A stretch of DNA of 21,608 nucleotides, from assembly GCF_000315625.1 (NCBI RefSeq), contig NW_005434359.1, positions 1 to 21,608 of the forward strand, in the 5' to 3' direction. Both the position numbers and the translations under genes were made by a program. The notes under the pieces are model-generated. The model did no database searches, was not told the DNA's origin, and saw only the letters and a list, made by a program, of their open reading frames with translations. This DNA is from Guillardia theta CCMP2712 (taxonomy: Eukaryota; Cryptophyceae; Pyrenomonadales; Geminigeraceae). The stretch's first letter is position 1, and every line of letters begins with the position of its first letter. Shown one piece after another: positions 18,339-21,608 of this stretch.

Positions 18339-20956
18339 CCTCTCTTCTTTCACCTTGTTTTTGTTCTTGTCTGTCGCCACCCCTGACCCGAATCGCTTCC
18401 CCTGCCGCCATCCCCCGGAGTAAAAGAGCCCGTTGGAGAACTCGTACACCCCAACCCTGACCAGCCAGTCACTCCCCCCTCCTCTTCCTCCTCCTCCCTT
18501 GTTTCTCTCCTCCTCCTCTCCCTCCTCCTCCCTTGTTTCTCTCCTCCTCGTCCTCCTCCCTCTCTTTTTCACACTTCCTCTCTCCTCGCACCCACTCTGC
18601 TTTGCTCGTCCTCCCCCCTTCCCTCTCGCTCGCCTCCTCCCCTTGGGTCTCCGCGGCCTCTCACCCATCGCGCAGGTCGTTGTGGAAGGTGCCCTGGTAG
18701 AAGGAGCCATCCGGGTAGGCCTCGAACCCGAACCCGCTCGACCGGCTTCTCCTCCACTGCCCCATGTAGTTGGTCCCGTCTCGCCACACCATGCTCCCGT
18801 ACCCGTGCATGCTCCCCCCCCGGAACTGCCCGGCGTACTCCAGCCGACCGTCCGGGTCCTGGGAGAAGGTGATTGTGCCGTAGCCATGCGGGCGATCCCG
18901 AACCACCTCCCCGATGAACTCAGCCCCGTCTTGCAGCTTCAGGCGCGTCACCATAGCCTTTCCCTCCTCCTCCTCCTCCTCGAACTCCTCCTCCTCCTCG
19001 AACTCCTCCTCCTCCACCTCTTCCACACGCTCGTTAGATCGGCTGCTCAGTATCTCTTCTGCTCCTGACTCCGATCGCTCCTCCTCTGCTCGTCCTCTCG
19101 CCATGTCGTCACCTCTGCTCTCGCTGTGGGAGCTCTGAGGGCTCGGCTTCACCTCCGCCCTCGTCGCCTGCTCTTCTTTCCTCTCCTCCAGCACTGGGAC
19201 GGCGACACGAGGCGTCAGGGCCGCGAAGAACTCTTTCTCGGACGGGTTTTCGTCTGCTTCAGTCAGAGCGACGCTCTCCTTGAGAGCCCCGTGCTCGTAC
19301 CGCACGGCCCGCTCGGGGCAGCCCTCACGTCCTCGCCCATGCTTCTTGTCCATGTAGAAGGAGCCCTCGTACCTGCCCCGCGTCATCTTGGAGGAGGAGG
19401 AGGAGGAGGAGGAGGAGGAGGAAGAGGTTGTGATAGTGGTGGTGATGATGGATGATGATGATGATGATGATGATGGTGATGGAGATGATGATGATGATGA
19501 TGATGATGGAGATGATGATGATGATGATGATGGTGACGATGGTGAGTAGCAGGAGGGAGGCTCTACCGGGGGAAGGCTTCCTCGTTGGACGGCCAGTGAA
19601 GGACCCCGAGGCCTTGCTTCTTCCCCCTCACAAACTCACCCTCGTACACGATCCCGTTGCGCTTGATCAGCTTCCCGTGTCCATGGTACCTCCCGTCCTG
19701 CCACTCCCCCTCGTACACGTCTCCGTTGCTCGCCCTCTGCAGCCCTCGCGGACCCTCTCCGTCCTCTGCCCTCCGGTCGCTGTGCTGGGATGGCGGGTCG
19801 GCTGAGAACTCCAGCATCTTCGCAGCTTGCAGCTGAGGGAGGACGAACGAAGAAGAGAAGGAGTCTGCGAGCGGGCGCGATCAAGAACCACAAGACGGAC
19901 AGAGAAGAGGAGACACACCTTGAAGGTCGACATCATCGAGGACGGCTTTGATTGCCTTCATCTCGCGGGTGATCTCTTGCTTCTGGCGGTCGAGGAGGGT
20001 GAGGTGGGAGGGGTCGACGTGCTCGGGCTCGAAGAAGGTTGTCTGATTCCTCAGCGCCGCGAACTTGAGGTCCGACACGAACTGCATCACGTCCTCTCCC
20101 ACCGCCTCTGCCATCTTCACTTCGCTCCTCAGCCTGATCTGCAACGTGTCCATGTCCAGCGGCTTCTCTTCCGTCCTCTCTCTCAGCTCCGAATGCTCGT
20201 ACAGGCAGAAGCTCGTCTTCCCTCCCTCCTCCTCCTCTACCCCCACCCCGTGCTGGTATCCCTCCTCCCACTGCCCGGAGAAGACCTTCCTCCTGTTCGG
20301 CCACACGAACTGCCCGAGCCCATGGCGGCTGCTGTTTCTGAACTGACCCACATACCTGCTGCCGTCGGGGTAGAGCTCTACCCCATGCCCCTCCATCCTG
20401 TCCTCCCGCATCTCCCCGACGTACCTCACGCCATCTCGCCACACGATGCTGCCCTTCCCGTGCCTCCTCCCGTTGGCGATCTCCCCGCAGTATTCGTACA
20501 CCTTGCTGGGGTCGTTGGGAGGGAACCTGCTGGAGGTCAGCTGGGGTCAGCAGTGCTGCGTCGCCTGACTCACAGGACCCACACGTTGAGACCCTCGCGA
20601 GCGAAGAGAGGACGATCAAGATTGCTGCTAGACTTGTCCACGAAGGACAGCTCTGCGACATCAGCACATCACTCCCTGTCCTCCTCCCTCCCTCCCAGCT
20701 CCTCTCCTGCCTTCCTCCACTGCTCTCATCTTTCTCTACAACTCATAGCGCTCTCACAGACAGGTGCTTGCTCTCATGCTTGTCTCCCACGCTCACCTAC
20801 ACTGCTGGAAGCTCTCCATGACTCGAAGATCTGTGACTTCTCCAAGGGCTCATCCTCTTGTAGACTCTGTCTGCTTCTGCACCTACTTCTCCTCCTCCTC
20901 CTCCTCCTCCTCCTCCTCCTCCTCCTCCAACTCCTGCTCTCCGTACCTGACGACAT
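17811..20956 (-). CDS. MORN-repeat protein (8 exons, about 713 residues)
   Basis: Exons in order: 20797-20956, 20574-20652, 19919-20529, 19567-19825, 18665-19372, 18381-18456, 18040-18141, 17811-17957, adding to 714 codons including stop with all phases agreeing. About twelve MORN motifs occur in three blocks: residues about 91-180 (YEYCGEIANGRRHGKGSIVW, YVGQFRNSSRHGLGQF), about 300-385 (YEGEWQDGRYHGHGKL, YEGEFVRGKKQGLGVL) and about 510-640 (YAGQFRGGSMHGYGSMVW, YQGTFHNDLRDGVGVY). Between blocks lie a helical segment and a strongly acidic linker (EEVEEEEFEEEEEFEEEE). The C-terminal tail is helical and basic (KAEKARSIAAVELRKKAK-like). MORN repeats bind lipids or act as scaffolds at membranes and cytoskeleton; the role here is not known. 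A run of 13 Arg near the N-terminus is encoded by an AGG microsatellite. The frame is open upstream to another ATG at 21035-21037, which would add 27 residues. Confidence 0.82.
18182..18340. repeat. CTG/CAG and CTC repeats in a MORN-gene intron
   Basis: Three ctg runs (about 7, 7 and 10 units on the plus strand, CAG in the sense of the gene) alternate with a repeated block tatgtgtctcctcctcctcc. All are inside the 239-nt intron 18142-18380. The neighbouring intron 18457-18664 contains a duplicated ctcctcctcccttgtttctc block. Confidence 0.85.
19385..19545. repeat. GAG and GAT microsatellites in a MORN-gene intron
   Basis: A gga run (about 19391-19421) is followed by several gat runs (about 19445-19535) broken by ggtgatggag steps. 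It makes up most of the 194-nt intron 19373-19566. Confidence 0.85.
20889..20928 (-). repeat. Trinucleotide repeat coding for about 13 Arg (AGG on the coding strand)
   Basis: On the minus strand a run of agg codons is read as poly-Arg in exon 1 of the MORN gene, flanked by SRSW and SRCRSR. The exon phase fits only if the run is translated through. Alternatively the run is intronic and the true start lies elsewhere. Confidence 0.6.
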
Positions 20957-21345
20957 GGCGGTAGCAACCCCCACTGAAACTCTACTCACCTTATCTCCCC
21001 TCATCCCCCTCATGTCCTCTTTCTGGTCTGACAACATTTGCGGATTCCTTTCGAAATGCTGAGCCGCCTTATATGGAGGCCATGCACTCCCTTTCCTGCT
21101 CCTGCTGCTGCTGCTGCTCCTCCTCCTCCTCCTCCTCCTGCTGCTGCTCCTCCTCATCTCGTGCTAGCTTGCTTCCTCCTTGCCTGCTCTCTGATGCTTC
21201 TGAATCTCCTCTGACTGATTCAACAGGCTGCAAGCAGCAGCATGCCATGTCTTGGGGTCTCGCGAATGATCAAGACGAGGTGAGGAAGGAAAAGGAGGAG
21301 CCGCTGCTTCTCACCCTTCGCTGCCAGTCTCCTCCTCCTTGTTCT
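20957..21345. other. Short intergenic region with CTG/CTC repeats
   Basis: This is the space between the partial gene at the right edge and the MORN gene, both on the minus strand. It contains ctg and ctc runs at about 21097-21151. The minus frame is open from 21037 into the MORN gene (MLSDQKEDMRGMRGDKV) and could be its true N-terminus. A gtgagt donor-like site lies at 20992. The plus frame at 21073-21489 is repeat-driven and not supported. Confidence 0.45.
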
Positions 21346-21608
21346 TCACGACGCGCACCTCGTCACCTCTTTCTCCCCTTCGCTCCTCTCCTCTCCTCTC
21401 GCCTCGCCCGTCTCTCGCAGCTCCTTCCGCTGCTCCGTGCTGCCTCGAATAGCAGGTCGATGGAGAAGGAGGAGGGAGGGAGGGAGTGACGCTTCCCTGC
21501 AGGGCGTGACAGGCGATGCGACTGGAGGTATCGGATGTGCGAGGTCGCAACCTTGTCGCTCGTTTGTGCCTGACGCTCTTGCAGGGAAGCCAGGACAAGC
21601 TGGACAGA
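21346..21608 (-). CDS. 3' end of a gene of unknown function (partial)
   Basis: Two exons are visible: 21511-21608, open to the window edge (VQLVLASLQERQAQTSDKVA, then SHIRYLQSHR), and 21346-21439 (TEQRKELRETGEARGEER, ending RCAS and TGA), joined in phase by a 71-nt GT-AG intron (21440-21510). The product is hydrophilic and helical, possibly coiled coil. A gtgacg after EGEKE could be a further donor, so the stop is provisional. Too little is present to name a family. Confidence 0.5.
   Translation of the reverse strand, partial: CPACPGFPARASGTNERQGCDLAHPIPPVASPVTPCREASLPPSLLLLHRPAIRGSTEQRKELRETGEARGEERSEGEKEVTRCAS

Overview
The window looks like nuclear DNA of a GC-rich, gene-dense unicellular eukaryote. 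Protein-like exons are joined by very short GT-AG introns, mostly 41 to 60 nt, genes lie a few tens of bases apart, and simple-sequence tracts are abundant. No ribosome-binding sites, operons, rRNA or tRNA genes were recognised. A cryptophyte alga such as Guillardia is my best guess, but this is inference; there is no marker gene. All exon models were made by eye from open frames, splice consensus and phase agreement, without RNA evidence.

Layout. 1-5000 is a wreckage field of one non-LTR retrotransposon family on the minus strand: at least four 5'-truncated copies joined head to tail, with inverted and shuffled pieces. The longest copy keeps the end of a reverse transcriptase, a CCHC finger, a restriction-like endonuclease and an acidic Ser-rich tail. 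5000-6346 is non-coding, with a very GC-rich patch, a 12-bp hairpin and a CTCCTG hexanucleotide tract. 6347-8663 (+) is a 13-exon gene of unknown function whose introns carry a CCTG tract and a pure (CTG)81 tract. It ends on a stop codon overlapping that of a convergent TPR gene (8660-9987, -). 10000-10615 holds a G run, an isolated lower-GC open frame and a 100-N assembly gap. A secreted protein of unknown function (-) runs into this gap from 11399. A possible overlapping plus-strand gene lies at 11308-12083. 12057-13997 (-) encodes a secreted coiled-coil plus collagen-like protein in 14 small exons. 13998-14904 is intergenic. 14905-17754 (+) is an ABC1/ADCK-type atypical kinase. 17811-20956 (-) is a MORN-repeat protein of about 713 residues in 8 exons. 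21346-21608 (-) is the 3' end of a further gene that leaves the window.

Main themes. (1) Introns are either about 45 nt or are lengthened, in most cases by tandem repeats: CTG, CCTG, CAG, a 19-mer, a 26-mer, a 32-mer, GAT/GAG. (2) The retroelement cluster suggests repeated insertion of a family into its own copies, followed by deletion and inversion. (3) The genes do not form an obvious pathway. Two products carry signal peptides, and two are scaffold-type repeat proteins (TPR, MORN).
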